Positions 1 through 13,126 of a stretch of 64,000 nt of DNA are shown here, piece by piece (the first letter of the stretch is position 1; every line of letters starts with the position of its first letter). The position numbers and the translations under genes were made by a program. Origin of the DNA: Catonia carolina (taxonomy: Eukaryota; Arthropoda; Insecta; Hemiptera; Achilidae). The DNA lies in contig JAQMRL010000041.1 of assembly GCA_035578175.1 (NCBI GenBank), forward strand, positions 1,298,501 to 1,362,500, read 5' to 3'. Under the pieces are notes generated by a model. The model was not told the DNA's origin. It saw only the letters and a program-made list of their open reading frames with translations, and ran no database searches.

Positions 1-859
1 AATTTCCATAGTTGTTGAGAAATATTTCTAAGCTAACATTATGGAAGATATTAAGCAATGTGCTCTCAGAAAGGAATTCTTAACACCTCATATAACACTT
101 CACCTTACATACTCAAACTAAATAGACAAAAATGATTGTTCAAAATTTCAGCTTTATTTGAAGATTTAAAAACAATAATAAGGCCAAAGACCTTCAGAAT
201 TACATAATGTTATAAAAGTTATTTTTAAGTTCATAATTAATTAATTAAGTGAATATTAATAATTATTCACGAACAATCAAATTCACCTTTATTGAAATTA
301 TATTAACAATTAATTAATTATGGTTTAGCTGCAATTTCTAAACAAACTATACATTATTAATTAAATGCTTATTCTGCAATTACTTATTTCGTAACATAAT
401 AAGAGAAAACCCCTTAATATTAGACTAAATATAAATTATTAAAAAGAAAAATTGCTGATTAAGGCGTTTTCTTTTGTTTTTTATTTTTTATAAACACCAG
501 AAAATTGAGCTAATTAATTGCTACTGATATTACAGTAATCTTATAGTGAACTGATTTATCGCTAAAGAAATTTCTTCAGATTAATTTTTTGGAAATATTT
601 TTTAACCGTTAGATTTTCCTTTGATTCTGCGTTAAGAAACATCAATCATTGTATAAATTTTGTTGTAAAATTTTATGGAATTTTTATTTCAATTTGTAGA
701 AAAACTTATTTTGTTACTGATTGTAATTTAGTCAGTTTGGCAGTTTTCTTGTATTTATAATTCAGAACTGCACAATGTTTTAAACGGTGCCTAAAAAAGT
801 ACTGAATGGGAAATGCTTTTTTGTCTTTCATACCGAGTTGCCAGACGTACGACATGTAT
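1..859. other. AT-rich sequence without recognisable gene
   Basis: Very AT-rich sequence rich in TTAATTAA-like motifs. No coding-like open frame or recognised repeat was seen. Confidence 0.5.
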
Positions 860-945
860 AGTACTGGAACACCTAAGCCTAGGTTCGTTCGGGATCTGGG
901 TATAAATAATAAAAAACTTCCTTGAAACTTATAACAATTTTGTAT
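860..945. repeat. Short dispersed repeat, copy 1 (CCTAAGCCTAGG core)
   Basis: Shares the string AAGCCTAGGTTCGTTCGGGA and about 80 bp of flanking sequence with 1712-1818 in the same orientation. The pair could be remnants of terminal direct repeats, but the DNA between them (about 770 bp) shows no coding capacity. Family not recognised. Confidence 0.6.
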
Positions 946-1139
946 TGACACGACTAATAACTGTAATTATATTTACAATTATATTTATTAAACTTAGACC
1001 ACTAACAAATTAATGAGTTAAATTAGATTAATTAAAAAACGTTAACCTTAAACTGGCCTAAACTATAAAATAAGATACTGTCACTTAGCAATCAAAGTAA
1101 GTTATTTAGGCCTACGTTTTCAAAACCACTTGCTACCGA

Positions 1140-1540
1140 ATGCACGCAAACTATTAACGTAATTCAGAACCGGTCCAATAACGACACTACTTCAAAACGG
1201 TCCAACTACACTAATTCCATTCATAGACAAGAAGGTATACTAACTCATCACAAAGGCGCCAACTGTTTTGATACTTGCGGTCTGACAATTTCATCAAACA
1301 ATTGAAACCCTTCTGACATTTTTCTACTTTACCAGAATATGGTTAGAAGGAATAAAAATAAAACCAAACGTTTCTACTAGTTTCGATTTCCGAGAATTCC
1401 TATTCAAAAAAATTCCATTAATCGCAATCCATTACCCTTGTTCAATACACACCACTTCATACAATAAACAATTTCTTGCGATAAAATATTTACCTATTTC
1501 CTTAACTACTTCTAAAATAACACGAACTACTACATTTTTT
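1140..1540 (+). repeat. Dispersed repeat, copy 1 (pairs with 35225-35563)
   Basis: Several diverged blocks are shared in the same order with 35225-35563: a TTCAGAACC start, a block around TACAATAAACAAT, and a TTAACYASTTCTARAAT block near the end. No coding signal and no clear terminal motif, so the class is unknown. Confidence 0.5.
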
Positions 1541-1711
1541 AATGTCATACTATTATACTGTCATAATTGTATTGTTTAGTGCGATGTACGATGATACCTA
1601 ATATCGTATACAAAAACTTACGGTCATTTTGCTGAAAGACGTAACGGATCAGTGTGTGGGTGACACTGGTGGTTTGTTTTTGAGGGAGAGAAATTTAATA
1701 AGAATGTGAAT

Positions 1712-1818
1712 AGTACGATATGTATTTTAACGCCTAAGCCTAGGTTCGTTCGGGATTTGGGTGTATACCTAAATAATAAGCAAACTGCCTTAAACTTATA
1801 ACAATTATTTATTGACAC
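1712..1818. repeat. Short dispersed repeat, copy 2 (CCTAAGCCTAGG core)
   Basis: Direct repeat of 860-945, also running into an ATAACAATT..TATTGACAC tail. Short open frames across both copies encode similar peptides only because the DNA is repeated; they are not credible genes. Confidence 0.6.
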
Positions 1819-1833
1819 CACTTACAATTGAAA

Positions 1834-2259
1834 TTGAGGGGTTTGATGGAAAAAAGGCCTATCTACAAAACCGACATATTTAAAAAATGATACTTTAATC
1901 ATTTTGTTATGAATATTGTGATGCATTGCAATAAAAGTAGGCGGACAGATATGCACATCTATATAAAATTTGATTTTTTTTACTACTGAGAAACTACAAA
2001 AATTATAATTCACATCAGACATTTTAAGCTATTAACTACTTTAATTAGTTTACAACATAACCTCATTGACTGCCTACGAGTTACCGGATTTTCCTGCCTT
2101 GCATGACATTTTAAATATCGTCCCCGCATCTTTTAGAAAAAAACATAGAGATATGAAACTTTGTATAAATACAGAGAACATCATGGCGGATTCAATAAAC
2201 ACTTTGACGGAAAAAGGACCTATAGTATTTTACGTTCCTTTTTCCATCAAACTCTTCAA
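1834..2259. repeat. Inverted-repeat element, possible old MITE
   Basis: The arm at 1834-1857 (core GGTTTGATGGAAAAA) is the reverse complement of 2237-2259. A second hairpin (GGAAAAAGG to CCTTTTTCC) sits beside the right arm. Arms are short and target duplications unclear, so classification as a MITE is tentative. Confidence 0.4.
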
Positions 2260-2281
2260 TTATTTATTAAACTTAGACTAA

Positions 2282-3233
2282 TAAGAAATTAAATTACTTC
2301 AGTTAGATTAATTACTAAAGTTATAGGCCTATGGTTGAAGGAATCAAATTTAAAATAAGTTTGAATTCGCAGGGTAGTGAGTAGTAGCTTTTCAGAGGTC
2401 CTTGAATGGAGATAAGCATACTTTACCCTCAGTGAGAAAAGCAATAATATAACACCTCACTCCTCGTTTTACGTAGTAAAGCCTAAAGCTCTAGTGGTTC
2501 AAACTAGCCTTTTGGCTGATGATTTAAACATCAACGACCGATTTACTTTATTTTATGATGGTATGTAAAACTTTTTCTAGACAGTAGCGAAAAGTAATGA
2601 AAGTAAGATAGATGCTTTGTGTGTTTCACAGGCAGTTTCTTACCGCCCATATTCAACGAACTGTTCTGAAAGCATCCAATCGGTAGTTTTTTAATATTGT
2701 TTTATTACGCGATGTGGTCTTTTTTTCTAAAAAAATTCAGGTCACGTTAACGTAGAAAAATTAATTACGTTGGTTGTGACAAAATTAATATGAAGAGATA
2801 TTGCATTGCAAATATTCAATTCATATCATTCGGTATCAATACTGTGTAAAAGTGTTAAACCATACCACGGGTCTGGGTACATTGATTGAAACTGAAATTT
2901 AACCAATGTAATTAATTCTTCTACGTCAATACGAACTGATATTTTTAAACCAAAAAACAACACTTAATAGAAACATTATAAATAAAGTAAAATGAAACCC
3001 AGTGTTTGTAAATATCACGATTTTTTAAGTAATTTATAGGAAATATCTAGTAATTGCTAAGTTTTTCATGTCTAGCAGGAAGCATGTTTTTTAAAATAAT
3101 CTGCTTTTATGCATCTAAAAATTTTCACCTCCCCAAGTATGCATGCTTTCATGCGTACTTTTCAAAGATAAGTCCATCCGGTTCGCAAATACGAGGTGTG
3201 ATCAGAAGGTATGGTGATAACAATGGCCGTACC
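2282..3233. other. Intergenic, no gene seen
   Basis: AT-rich DNA with no recognised repeat except a weak trace of the 390-bp repeat family near 2400-2520 (beginning around CTTTTCAGAGG). No open frame with coding character. Confidence 0.4.
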
Positions 3234-3247
3234 TTCAAAAATAGGTG

Positions 3248-3419
3248 CCGGTCGCATTGGCGTAGCTAGTAACGTGCTCGCCTCTCATCATGCGGCCTTG
3301 GGTTCGAATCCCATTCAGGCACGGCATGTTTTCATACGTTAAAAATAATCATTTCATCCTTCACCCTCTGCATTAGCAGTAATTGCAGAACTGTTGGACG
3401 TTAACCTAAAAAAAAACCA
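3248..3419 (+). mobile_element. tRNA-derived SINE, family S1, complete with TSD
   Basis: The head has RNA polymerase III-like boxes: TGGCGTAGC near the start and GGTTCGAATCC about 50 bp later. The body holds TTAGCAGTAATTGCAGAAC and GGACGTTAA, ending in an A-rich tail. A perfect 14-bp duplication, TTCAAAAATAGGTG, flanks it at 3234-3247 and 3420-3433, showing insertion by target-primed reverse transcription. It would be mobilised by a LINE not identified here. Related copies lie at 13098/15642, 18046 and 22526. Confidence 0.85.
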
Positions 3420-3483
3420 TTCAAAAATAGGTGAAAAGTTCCCAAAAACCGAGAAAAACTAGTATTTACTAAAACCACGTCAT

Positions 3484-3903
3484 ACTGGGCCTCAAGATAC
3501 CGGTATTCGGATATACCGGGCTACGTACCGGGCTCAGCTCGGATATTTATTCAAAAATTGAAAGCGCAAAGAAGTTAATAGAAAGAAAAATCCCTAAAAT
3601 TCTACTTGCTTATGTATTACGTTCACAACGTTATTGCATTCTAAATTGCATTGAGCCCAAAATATAAAAAACAATAGCGTCTCAAACGACAGCAATAAGT
3701 TAACATACAATGGTAATGGTAATCCCAACTGTACATACTAATACTGCATTTCTTAACATCCCTTTATTGACTTTTATGTACACATTCGTATGGGGACAAT
3801 AAAAAATATTTGTTGAACTTTAATCGCGAATTCGGATACACCGGGATTTCGACATACCGGAAGGGTACAGCCAGTCATTAGCCCGGTGTAATGAGCTTCT
3901 ACT
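3484..3903. mobile_element. Pogo/Tigger-like non-autonomous element, tentative
   Basis: The right end read on the minus strand begins CAGTAGAAGCTCATTACACC and carries TCCGAATTCG and CGGTGTAT blocks, typical of pogo/Tigger termini that start CAGTA. The left end has matching CGGTATTCGGATATACCGGG motifs. TA dinucleotides border both ends. No transposase is left inside. The left boundary is less certain than the right. Confidence 0.45.
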
Positions 3904-4117
3904 GTACTAATAAGTATCCGCGAGACTACCAAGAGTAAAAAATAAATAAAATACACAGTGTGTATTTTAATGTTTTTACTATAAATATGTCATATGTATA
4001 CACACACACGAACAACTAAATGACATGCAATCTTTTCACTATACGGGGACGGGTGAGGAGAGCTAGGCGTGCACATTGGCCGCTGACTCTATGTTATCAT
4101 GGCAACCCGCTCGTTTA

Positions 4118-4153
4118 GGAAGAGAAACGGCGGCCACCCGCCGTTTCTCTTCC
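4118..4153. repeat. Perfect 16-bp hairpin with 4-nt loop
   Basis: GGAAGAGAAACGGCGG at 4118-4133, loop CCAC, then the exact reverse complement at 4138-4153. It sits in a locally GC-rich patch (4040-4180) within AT-rich DNA. The sequence does not say whether it is a transposon end, an RNA structure or a remnant. Confidence 0.7.
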
Positions 4154-4859
4154 GTGAGGGAACTCTTCACTTGGGCATTTATTTCGTATATTAAGGCCAT
4201 TAAAAGGCTATTTAAAACAAGGATGCGCTCTAAGCAGATACAATAATTTTATTTACTTTTCACACGACACTTCTTCATTTATTGTAAAACAAAAATAATT
4301 ATAACAGAAATCATACGTATATTGTGAGAGAAATAAAGCTCGATACTATTCAGAAAATAGGTAAAGAGACCTTCACCTCTTTCACCTGAATAACCGCCGA
4401 TAAAATGATTTAATTACTAAAATACGGCCGACGGTACATCCATTAGAAGTAATTACTCTGATCGCCTGATTTATAGAGATAGTCAATGCCAAGTTTTAAC
4501 AAGTTATGACTTTGTCAGTCAGTTTTCAGAGCCGGAAGAGTGAGGTCGTGTTTACCGTGTCTATCCCGCATCATAAATTTTGAACAACGCGTAAATATTA
4601 AGTTTTTTTTTAGTAACAGAAAAGTGCCAAAGAAACATATGAAATATTAAAATCATTGTTAGGCGATAAGGTGGTGACTTTGAAGCAACAGCGGATTTAG
4701 GAGCTAATGTGGGGAGGGAGTATGGAATACCCCTAACCATGGGGGGGGGTCTGGGGGTTTTCCCCCGGAAAATGTTTGAAAATTCTTTTTCTTTTTCTTC
4801 TCATAATAAAGGATTAGGCTTCCGCCTGTTCCGACTTACAACAGCGACAAACTATTAAA
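4154..4859. other. Non-genic stretch with G-rich tract
   Basis: Mostly AT-rich DNA. A G-run at 4741-4750 is followed by a short hairpin (CTGGGGG / CCCCCGG) at about 4750-4769, a feature I associate with degenerate transposon DNA, but no family was identified. Confidence 0.4.
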
Positions 4860-5000
4860 TTACTGCCATCTTTTGCGTGGCCTCCCAACTTCTCTTCCTC
4901 CCACTGGTCTAGTGCGAACACTGAGGGGGATCCTTACCTCGGGCATTCTATCTACGTGTTCCCTCCATCGATTCGATTTTTTACAATCTTCAGTTTGAAA
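4860..5000 (-). pseudogene. Non-LTR retrotransposon tail fragment
   Basis: The minus strand encodes a peptide with a WREHVDRMPE block and ending GRPRKRWQ, a signature at the C-terminal end of many insect non-LTR reverse transcriptase ORFs (usually RxxGHVxRMPxxRxP...GRPRKRW). Only about 45 residues remain. The frame continues upstream to about 5054, but that part is not recognisably family sequence. Typical 5'-truncated LINE debris; clade not determinable. Confidence 0.6.
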
Positions 5001-5054
5001 ATTTAAATCTAAAAAACTCGATTTTAAGACTAAAATTTCAATAAATAAGGGCAA

Positions 5055-5613
5055 GCTGAAAGCTGCTTTCTACTCTTTAGAATAATATAAACTGTAAAAG
5101 TGTTTACATCTCAATCATATTTTAGGTTATTTAATCATTAAATGCTATACTTACAATACCACAAACAATACTTCTATAACCTCCTCAAGTACAAATGAGA
5201 TAATATATTTAGATTATTTATAAGGTGAAATAATATAAGTAAACAAAATGTTTTACGGGTTGTTTTGCATTTTTATTTGATCGTACAGATTATGAATATA
5301 AAAATCATTCAACAACTTAGAAGTATCATTATCATTTTCATAAGAATAATTCAAGTCGTCGTCTATTCATTTTTACAAAAATTATCATCTTAATCCCATC
5401 TACGAATAGACTTAATACCCTAGTTGTAGCCTTCTGTTGTTAATTGGCATTTGGTTTTAACAATAAAAATGTCTATATACTGAACAGTAGTTAGTTCTAA
5501 AAAATCTACAATATAGAATTTTTTGTAAAACAAACCGGTCTCGGGGGATGGATAATTACCTTCCGTGCTCCCTCTCTGGATCCTTTCTGGCTCTGAAGAC
5601 TGTTTATAAAGTG
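5055..5613. other. Intergenic, no gene seen
   Basis: AT-rich, no recognised repeat, no coding-like frame. Confidence 0.4.
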
Positions 5614-6410
5614 GTATGAGCTTTTTAAGATCCCTATTAGACTAGGCCGCCAGGTGGCGTAACCATTTGCACCACCTTTGACTCAGTCGGCGACACGTGC
5701 TGGGCAACCGGTGGCGCAGCAAATCACACGTTGTTCAGTCCTAGGGGTAGTTCGGTAGTTCTTGCTAACTCAGCAGTCTGTTTCCTGTTTTCCTCGCACT
5801 CTTTTCTGCGCATTGTTTTATTTACGTGAATTGCGTACTTCAGTATGTCTTGTGTACTGCAGATTGTCACTGTGGAAAGGAGTGGAAGTGAAAGTGTAAG
5901 CAAGACAAAAGGGAAAAGCAAGAAGAAACACTGAAGAGCCCCAGAAGTTAAAGAAACTAGAAAACGAAGAAGACATCGTGAATGAAGAAAAAAATTGGTC
6001 TTCAATTTCGTTTGATAGTGGGCCTACGTGTAGTAACTCTCAAAATAAATTTAAAAAATGATATTAATAAAATTCTAAAGAAAAGATATCATCCGAAGAG
6101 AAATTTCACACGTTCGATGAAACGGATGAGGATAAATTTTTTCTCCTCTTTTTGTTAACCGAGATTGGGGCTTGCCTAGCAGCCCAGTGTAATAGGCTCG
6201 ATATGATACAATGCCCCGCCTCGACTCTCCGCCACCCGTGGCTGCCAACTTGGTCGCGGGGTTCATCAACCAGTTTGTGGTGACGCCACCGGCTGCTCTA
6301 ATCTAATAGACTTCACAACAATCAATGCCCAATGATGAGCAGCGTCAACGGTGTCGTGGCTGGCTGCGCCCCTTACGGCCAAAACTAATAGGGACTTAAA
6401 GCGGAAGTAA
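5614..6410. mobile_element. Probable non-autonomous DNA transposon with degenerate TIRs
   Basis: The left end (about 5614-5665) carries CTTTTTAAGATCCCTATTAG followed by GGCCG and AGGTGGCG. The reverse complement of the right end (about 6355-6410) carries GCTTTAAGTCCCTATTAG then GGCCG and AGGGGCGCAG. The interior is GC-richer than its surroundings. A short plus-strand frame around 5930-6059 encodes a Glu/Lys/Ser-rich peptide, possibly a decayed N-terminal coding piece. Superfamily unknown. Confidence 0.45.
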
Positions 6411-7255
6411 GTCGATTGAAGTCCCAGAACATTGTGTTGTATTGTTTATGTATACTGGGGGACATGTTCAGGAACTTTTATTTTAAGCGTTTTTTCGACG
6501 GAGTTTAGTCTAATATCAATTAATTATTTTACATATTTTTCTCATCAATGACGTCCAAGAGTGCAATTTTCGTAAATCGAAATTTGGTTTTGTTTTCATT
6601 GGGCCTATTAACATTGGCAAGGAAAGTCATGTGAAAATATCACAACTGTGAATTTGAAACTGTAATAATGAGACTACAAAATGCGAATATTTTGTTGGGA
6701 AGATTTAACGTAAACAAATTCAGAAAAATTTAATTCGAGTGCAAGTCTCCTTTATTCAGTTTATTTATTTTTGCAGTTAAATTTTCTTCTGAAAAGAAGA
6801 TTATTGACCTGCACTGTTGCTATTATGAAGTTTCTATTGTTGTTAGGTTTGCTTCCTTTTTAGTATGAGCTGCTATATGATGTTATCGTATAAATATTTA
6901 CTGTCGAGTTTGACATTACACACTCATATTTACTTCATTCATGTTTTAAAAAAGAGAAAGATATCTTTGTACAGATTTGGCTTAACTTTAACTTTAATAT
7001 CGTTTTTGCTAAAGTACTGCTTCGTAATATCTTTATAAAAAATATATTACTGAGTATATACCGAAATAAAATGAGTTTTTTTTACTGTACAGAACCGTTA
7101 GAGTAATTTTTAAGTACAAAATGTGTATTATATAAATAAAAGACCCCTCACTGCCTGACTGATTGACTCACTCACTCCATCACTACTAATTCTCCTAATT
7201 GCACAATAGCTAGAAAAATGAAATTTGGAGGTAATATTCCGTTTAGCGTGAAAAA
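6411..7255. other. Intergenic, no gene seen
   Basis: AT-rich. A short degenerate TGACT/CACTCACTC repeat lies at about 7150-7190. No coding-like frame. Confidence 0.4.
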
Positions 7256-7263
7256 AAGTTAAA

Positions 7264-8188
7264 AAAAATCTGGTGTAAAACACTCACACAACTTTCTCTT
7301 GCCAATGCAAATAATTAACAATAAACCTAACATTAGTAATAAAACATTAGAAATAAACAAAAAACTAACCTCAAAAAACATTAGTGAAATACGTAAAATT
7401 AAAATCGACCTCAGATTGGATTAAAAATACGGAAAATCGCCCATTCACGCTAAACTAGGCACTGTACAAAAAAATGCTAGCAAATAAAAGTTGTAGATCT
7501 CTTAATTTCCTATAAATTTGGTTATACACACTTTTGTCGTAAAATGCATTTTAAGGCCGAAATCTTAAAAAAATCGATTTTTCACACGTTTCCGTGAGAA
7601 AAAAACAGAAAATTGCTAATTACCGCTAAACTAAGCGTTATACAAAAAAATGTTTGAAATAAAAGTTGTAGAATTTTACATTTTCTACAACTTTTATTAT
7701 ATAACATTTTGCGCTAAAATGCATATTAAAGCTGCAATCTTAAAAAGAAAATGTTTTTACGTAAAAACAGCCTCACGCAGAATTTTAGCAAACATGGCGC
7801 CTACCCTATCTTGTAAAGCAAAAAAATGTAGTAAACCAGGCGATTTTTAAAAAAATCGTAGGACCAGTTTTTGAGAAAATCGCAAAAAAGTGAAAAATTA
7901 TACGAATAAACTACTACTTCCGGTTGACCGATTTTGATGAAAATGTTCGTAAATGTTCGTGTCGGGTCCGGTAGTGGTATGTAACTTAAGTTTCAAGTTT
8001 CAAGTTCATACAAAGTTCCGTTCTTGAGATATTTTGTATACACACACACACACAGACCAATCGCTAAAAACATGTTTTTTGGGTTCAGGGGGTCTGAAAA
8101 CATATAGATCCGGTGAAAACTCGATTTCGAAAAATCGACATGAAAACAATACTTTCTTTCCTATATATTCATATAGGCAAGAGAAAGT
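7264..8188 (+). mobile_element. H-element, near full length (commonest repeat in the window)
   Basis: It begins with TCTGGTGTRAAACACTCACA, a potential hairpin (GTGTGA/TCACAC in other copies), then ACTTTCTCTTGCC. It ends with a short AT hairpin followed by GGCAAGAGAAAGT, the inverse of the left motif. Inside are two diverged tandem blocks (each with AAATAAAAGTTGTAGA and a TTTTG..TAAAATGCAT stretch), then a CA repeat at 8039-8054. There is no coding capacity. The pattern of short subterminal inverted repeats, a central microsatellite and a terminal hairpin recalls Helentron-associated DINE-1-like elements, but I cannot prove that class. Confidence 0.7.
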
Positions 8189-8659
8189 AATAAAGGATTT
8201 CGATATTCCACAGTTAAAGGGTTGAAAAGCTGTACAACACTTAAACCAATATTTTCCGTTTACTAAGTTCCGGACACGCTAGATAACTCAAATTCGGTGA
8301 AGATGTTCCTTAAAGGCCTAATTTAAGTACAAAAATTATTAAGTCGTGTCAGTGTTTCACACCAGATTTCCAGCTATACAATCACTTCTTGGAATTTGAT
8401 CTTATCTTTTGTATATACCTGGTATTAAAATTTATTTCACATCATGATCTATTTGAACTTTGTCAGCCACCCAGAAGATGGAACGAAATTGCCTTCGAAC
8501 CCAAGTAACTCGTAGAAAAATTTTACTTTTGTAGCAATAAAAGGGCTAGATATTGAATTAAATTAAGATCATACCTGAGAGCCTTCCACTCGTCTAATAG
8601 TAAAACTTTATCAAGATCTCTGTTTTTCATCAGTTGTTTTAAATTTGTCTCACTTTATT
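8189..8659. other. Spacer between two facing H-elements
   Basis: Separates the right end of the plus copy from the right end of the minus copy. It contains a stray H-element left-end fragment near 8347-8370 (GTGTTTCACACCAGATTTCC, reverse orientation). No gene seen. Confidence 0.45.
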
Positions 8660-10050
<1,391 letters not shown>

Positions 10051-10089
10051 ATAATACCATGATAAAAGGTTAGGAATTATATACAAAGA

Positions 10090-11120
10090 AAAATGAATAT
10101 ATACAAAGAGAGAAAGGAAAGTTATCTGCAGTATTAAAACGGCAATTTTGAGAAAGGAGGGGTACGAAAAAGAGACTGCTGTAAGGAAAGGTGTACGACA
10201 AGGATGTTCATTGTCACCACTACTTTTTAACTTGTATATAGAAGAGGCTAGAAATGAAGTGACGGAAAAATTTTACGCGGGAATAAAAATTCAAGGAGAA
10301 AAAATAAAAATGCTGAAATTCGCCGATGATATAGTAGTATTAGTTGAGACAAAGAAAGAACTAGAGGTTATTTTAAATGGAATGGATGAGATCATGAGAA
10401 AGGATTACTTCATATAAATTAATAAGAACAAAACGAACGTGTTGTGCAGCAGCAAGAGTAATTTTGAAGAGATAGGACATTTAAAAGTAGGCAACGAAAA
10501 CATACAGGAAGTTGGGGAATTCTGCTATCTAGAGAGTAAAATAACAGAGGATGGTAGAAGCACTAGTGATATCAAAAGTAGAATTGCGCAAGCTAGAAAA
10601 GCCTTTGAAATGAAAAACTGTTTACTGATTACAAATATTGACTTACAAATTAAGAAAAGTTCTTAAAACAACATGTTGGGAGTGTAGCATTATACGGGAG
10701 GGAAACGGGGGTGACAGGGGCTTTAGAAAGGAAGAGGATAGAAGCTTTTGAAATGTGGTGTTATAGAAAAATGTAAAAGATTAGGTGGGTGGACAAAATA
10801 AGTAATTTAGAGGTTCTTAGGCAAGTGGATGAAAAACGAAGTGTATGGAAGCATGTAACCAAAAGAAGGGATAGGCTAGTGGGGTTATGTTAAGACATCC
10901 AGGTATTGGTTTATCAATAATGGAGGGTAATATTGTGGGAGTGAATTGTAGGGGGGACAAAGATTAGAATATTTAAAGCAAATTACAAAAGATGTAGGGT
11001 ATGTACAGGTACGTAGATATGTATGTAAGATGTACAGAGGTATGTAGTGAAACGACTTGCGCAAGATAGAACAGCTTGGAGAACTGCATCAAACCACTCA
11101 AGATACTTATGACAAATACC
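10090..11120 (+). pseudogene. Non-LTR (LINE) reverse transcriptase, 3' part, decayed
   Basis: The plus strand encodes the C-terminal half of a LINE reverse transcriptase: GVRQGCSLSPLLFN (about 10180-10225), then the catalytic motif as LKFADDIVVLV (about 10315-10347), KSRIAQARKAF (about 10573), LYGRET, IEAFEMWCYRKM and a final LAQDRTAWRTASN near 11053-11094. The ORF is broken by a stop after YFI (10417), a frameshift near 10665, and further stops around 10775 and later. The FADD motif in place of YADD is common in such elements. Everything upstream of the palm domain is missing, as in a 5'-truncated insertion. Clade not certain. Confidence 0.85.
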
Positions 11121-11956
11121 ATTAATTTTCTTTCTCTCAAAATAAGGCCAATATAATAATAATTCATAAAAATTTAACTTTATTTAAACAATATTCATCA
11201 AATAAAAGTAAGGTACAATATTTTTTACAAAGTTAAATAAACAAAATAAATCCTAATCAAAAACGAAACCTGTTCACTCAGTGACATGACCGAGGTCGTT
11301 TGCCTGGTTGTCCCATCCCACTTATTGTTTTCCGTTAATTTTTGTAATTTAAAAATTTAATTATGCATTTATAACCTGTCCTGAACCATAGAGCGTTTTT
11401 GATATAATTAATTAAAATAAACCAGTTTCCTCCATTCAAATAATATTTGCAATTTCCTCTTCTGTAAAACTAGTTTTGTTAAAACAGAAAATTTTTAATT
11501 CAGCAAAGATTGAACCCAGAAAATGTAAAACGTCTTCTTCCTCGTAAATATTACACAATTAGCATAATCTAAGGTTATCAACTCGAAGTTGGCTATCATT
11601 TAGGCTCAATGGCTTTTCTACATCTGAAAAATTTGCTGGTAAATTTGCAACCTACTCATATTTTATATACAACTTTCCCCCAGATACCAATTTAATCGCT
11701 CATAATTGGCTCGAACTGCTCTTTCAATCCATGAAGCCCTGGTCACTTCCCTTATCGTTACCCGAATGTTTTCCAGTTGTAATAACCACCCTTCCCTTCT
11801 GTCAAAACTCTCGTTCAATCTACTATTAGCCTATATTTATGTATTAGTTTTACCCAAATTTAATAAACCACCCAACTTTTCTTTTAACACCCAGCTTAGC
11901 CAATCTGTAAGGAGCCTGCTTTCATGTATTCCACTACGCGTAATAACAGGGACATA
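11121..11956. other. Intergenic, no gene seen
   Basis: AT-rich sequence with no recognised repeat. An open frame that starts at 11706 runs into the following MITE and is not credible as a gene. Confidence 0.4.
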
Positions 11957-12515
11957 CCGGGTGTCCCACGAAGGGGTTACTTTTTTTAAAATTAATATTC
12001 CGGACGTATTGCACACTCTACAGACTGGAAACTTTACAATTATAATAAATATATATGTAAAAAAGTACCCTCGAGTTTCATTTGCTTATGATTAATCAAA
12101 ACAAAAAGGCGGAATAAAGAAATAATATCAAAAATGATACTGTTGATATCTCGGCGATTTCTCAAAAACGCTTATGATTAATATTTCTTTCGTTGCTATT
12201 AGTGCATAGCTATTGATGGACATCAGCTAGAATAAAGGGAAATGAAACAGATTGTGTTCATTACCTAATAATTTATCACTTTCATATTTCTTTCATTTTA
12301 TTACTTAAGTATCATTGTAACAAATCACCAATTTGAAATGGTTATGAAAATAAAAGTACTTTCCGCCATTTTGTTTTAATTTACATAAGCAAATGAAAAT
12401 CGAGGGTCTTTTTTACGTATCTGTTTATTATAACTGTAAAGTTTCCAGTCTGTGGAGTGTGCGATACGTCCGGCATATTAATTCAAAATTAGCAACCTCT
12501 TTGTGGGACACCCGG
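11957..12515. mobile_element. Palindromic MITE, TA-flanked (Tc1/mariner-like)
   Basis: It starts CCGGGTGTCCCACGAAG and ends with the inverse (CTTTGTGGGACACCCGG reading to the right edge). The arms pair over about 170 bp, including a shared CGGACGTATTGCACACT-like block and a GCAAATGAAA block. TA dinucleotides at 11955-11956 and 12516-12517 fit a Tc1/mariner-type target duplication. No coding sequence. It needs a transposase from elsewhere. Confidence 0.8.
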
Positions 12516-12694
12516 TATATTAGATTACCTTCAGATTTTACCTGAGCCACCCATTCATCCAAATTAACACTTTATCAAGGTCTTCGTTAGGTTTTTAAAT
12601 GTTTAATTTTTCTATCGAGTGTTTTAAATTTGTTTTTATTACTTTATTTTTCATATTACCGTACTTACGTAAATTTTCAGTTTATGAAACCAGT

Positions 12695-12717
12695 CGCGGA
12701 TAATCGAGAGTTTACTG
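12695..12717 (-). mobile_element. Solo pogo/Tigger-like terminus
   Basis: Read on the minus strand it begins CAGTAAACTCTCGATTATCC, the typical pogo/Tigger terminal motif, next to a TA at 12718-12719. No opposite end was found nearby. The remaining DNA from 12518 to 13097 is AT-rich with no gene. Confidence 0.55.
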
Positions 12718-13097
12718 TATTTTCATTGTCATAATTAATTTTATCATTAATTTTTCTTTCTCTCAGAACAATATAGTGTAATAGAAAATGTGTATGATAA
12801 ATTATTTTTTCTTTAAACATATATTAATATGCTAATGTAAATTAGAAACAAGAGGGAACACGAATAACGAAAGTTAATTATGTAGATATCCTTTTATGTA
12901 TTTAACAAAAGATCAGCGTTCCATTATACACTTTTTGAAATGCATTGTTAATTATTAATACTGAGTTTTTTTCAATGACATGGAATTAAACAGAAATGCT
13001 TCAGTTTTTGAGTTCAAACATAGCTAACAAAAGATTAAATGACGGTGATACTTTCATGAAACTTTCCTAACATTGGTTCATGTTCTATACATTTCAC

Positions 13098-13126
13098 GCC
13101 CGTTGGCGTAGTTGTTAGCGCAATAG
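13098..13126 (+). mobile_element. SINE family S1, 5' part (split by foldback element)
   Basis: GCCCGTTGGCGTAGTTGTTA is the tRNA-like A-box side of an S1 SINE. The rest resumes at 15642, beyond a 2.5-kb insertion. The intact relative at 22526-22690 shows what the uninterrupted order is. Confidence 0.75.

Noticed and set aside
860..1818. LTR retrotransposon with direct terminal repeats
   Set aside because: The two similar segments are short, lack TG..CA ends and the intervening DNA has no gag/pol or primer-binding signal.
11706..12095. 129-codon open frame as a gene
   Set aside because: Its second half lies in the arm of a MITE and the first half has no recognisable features.
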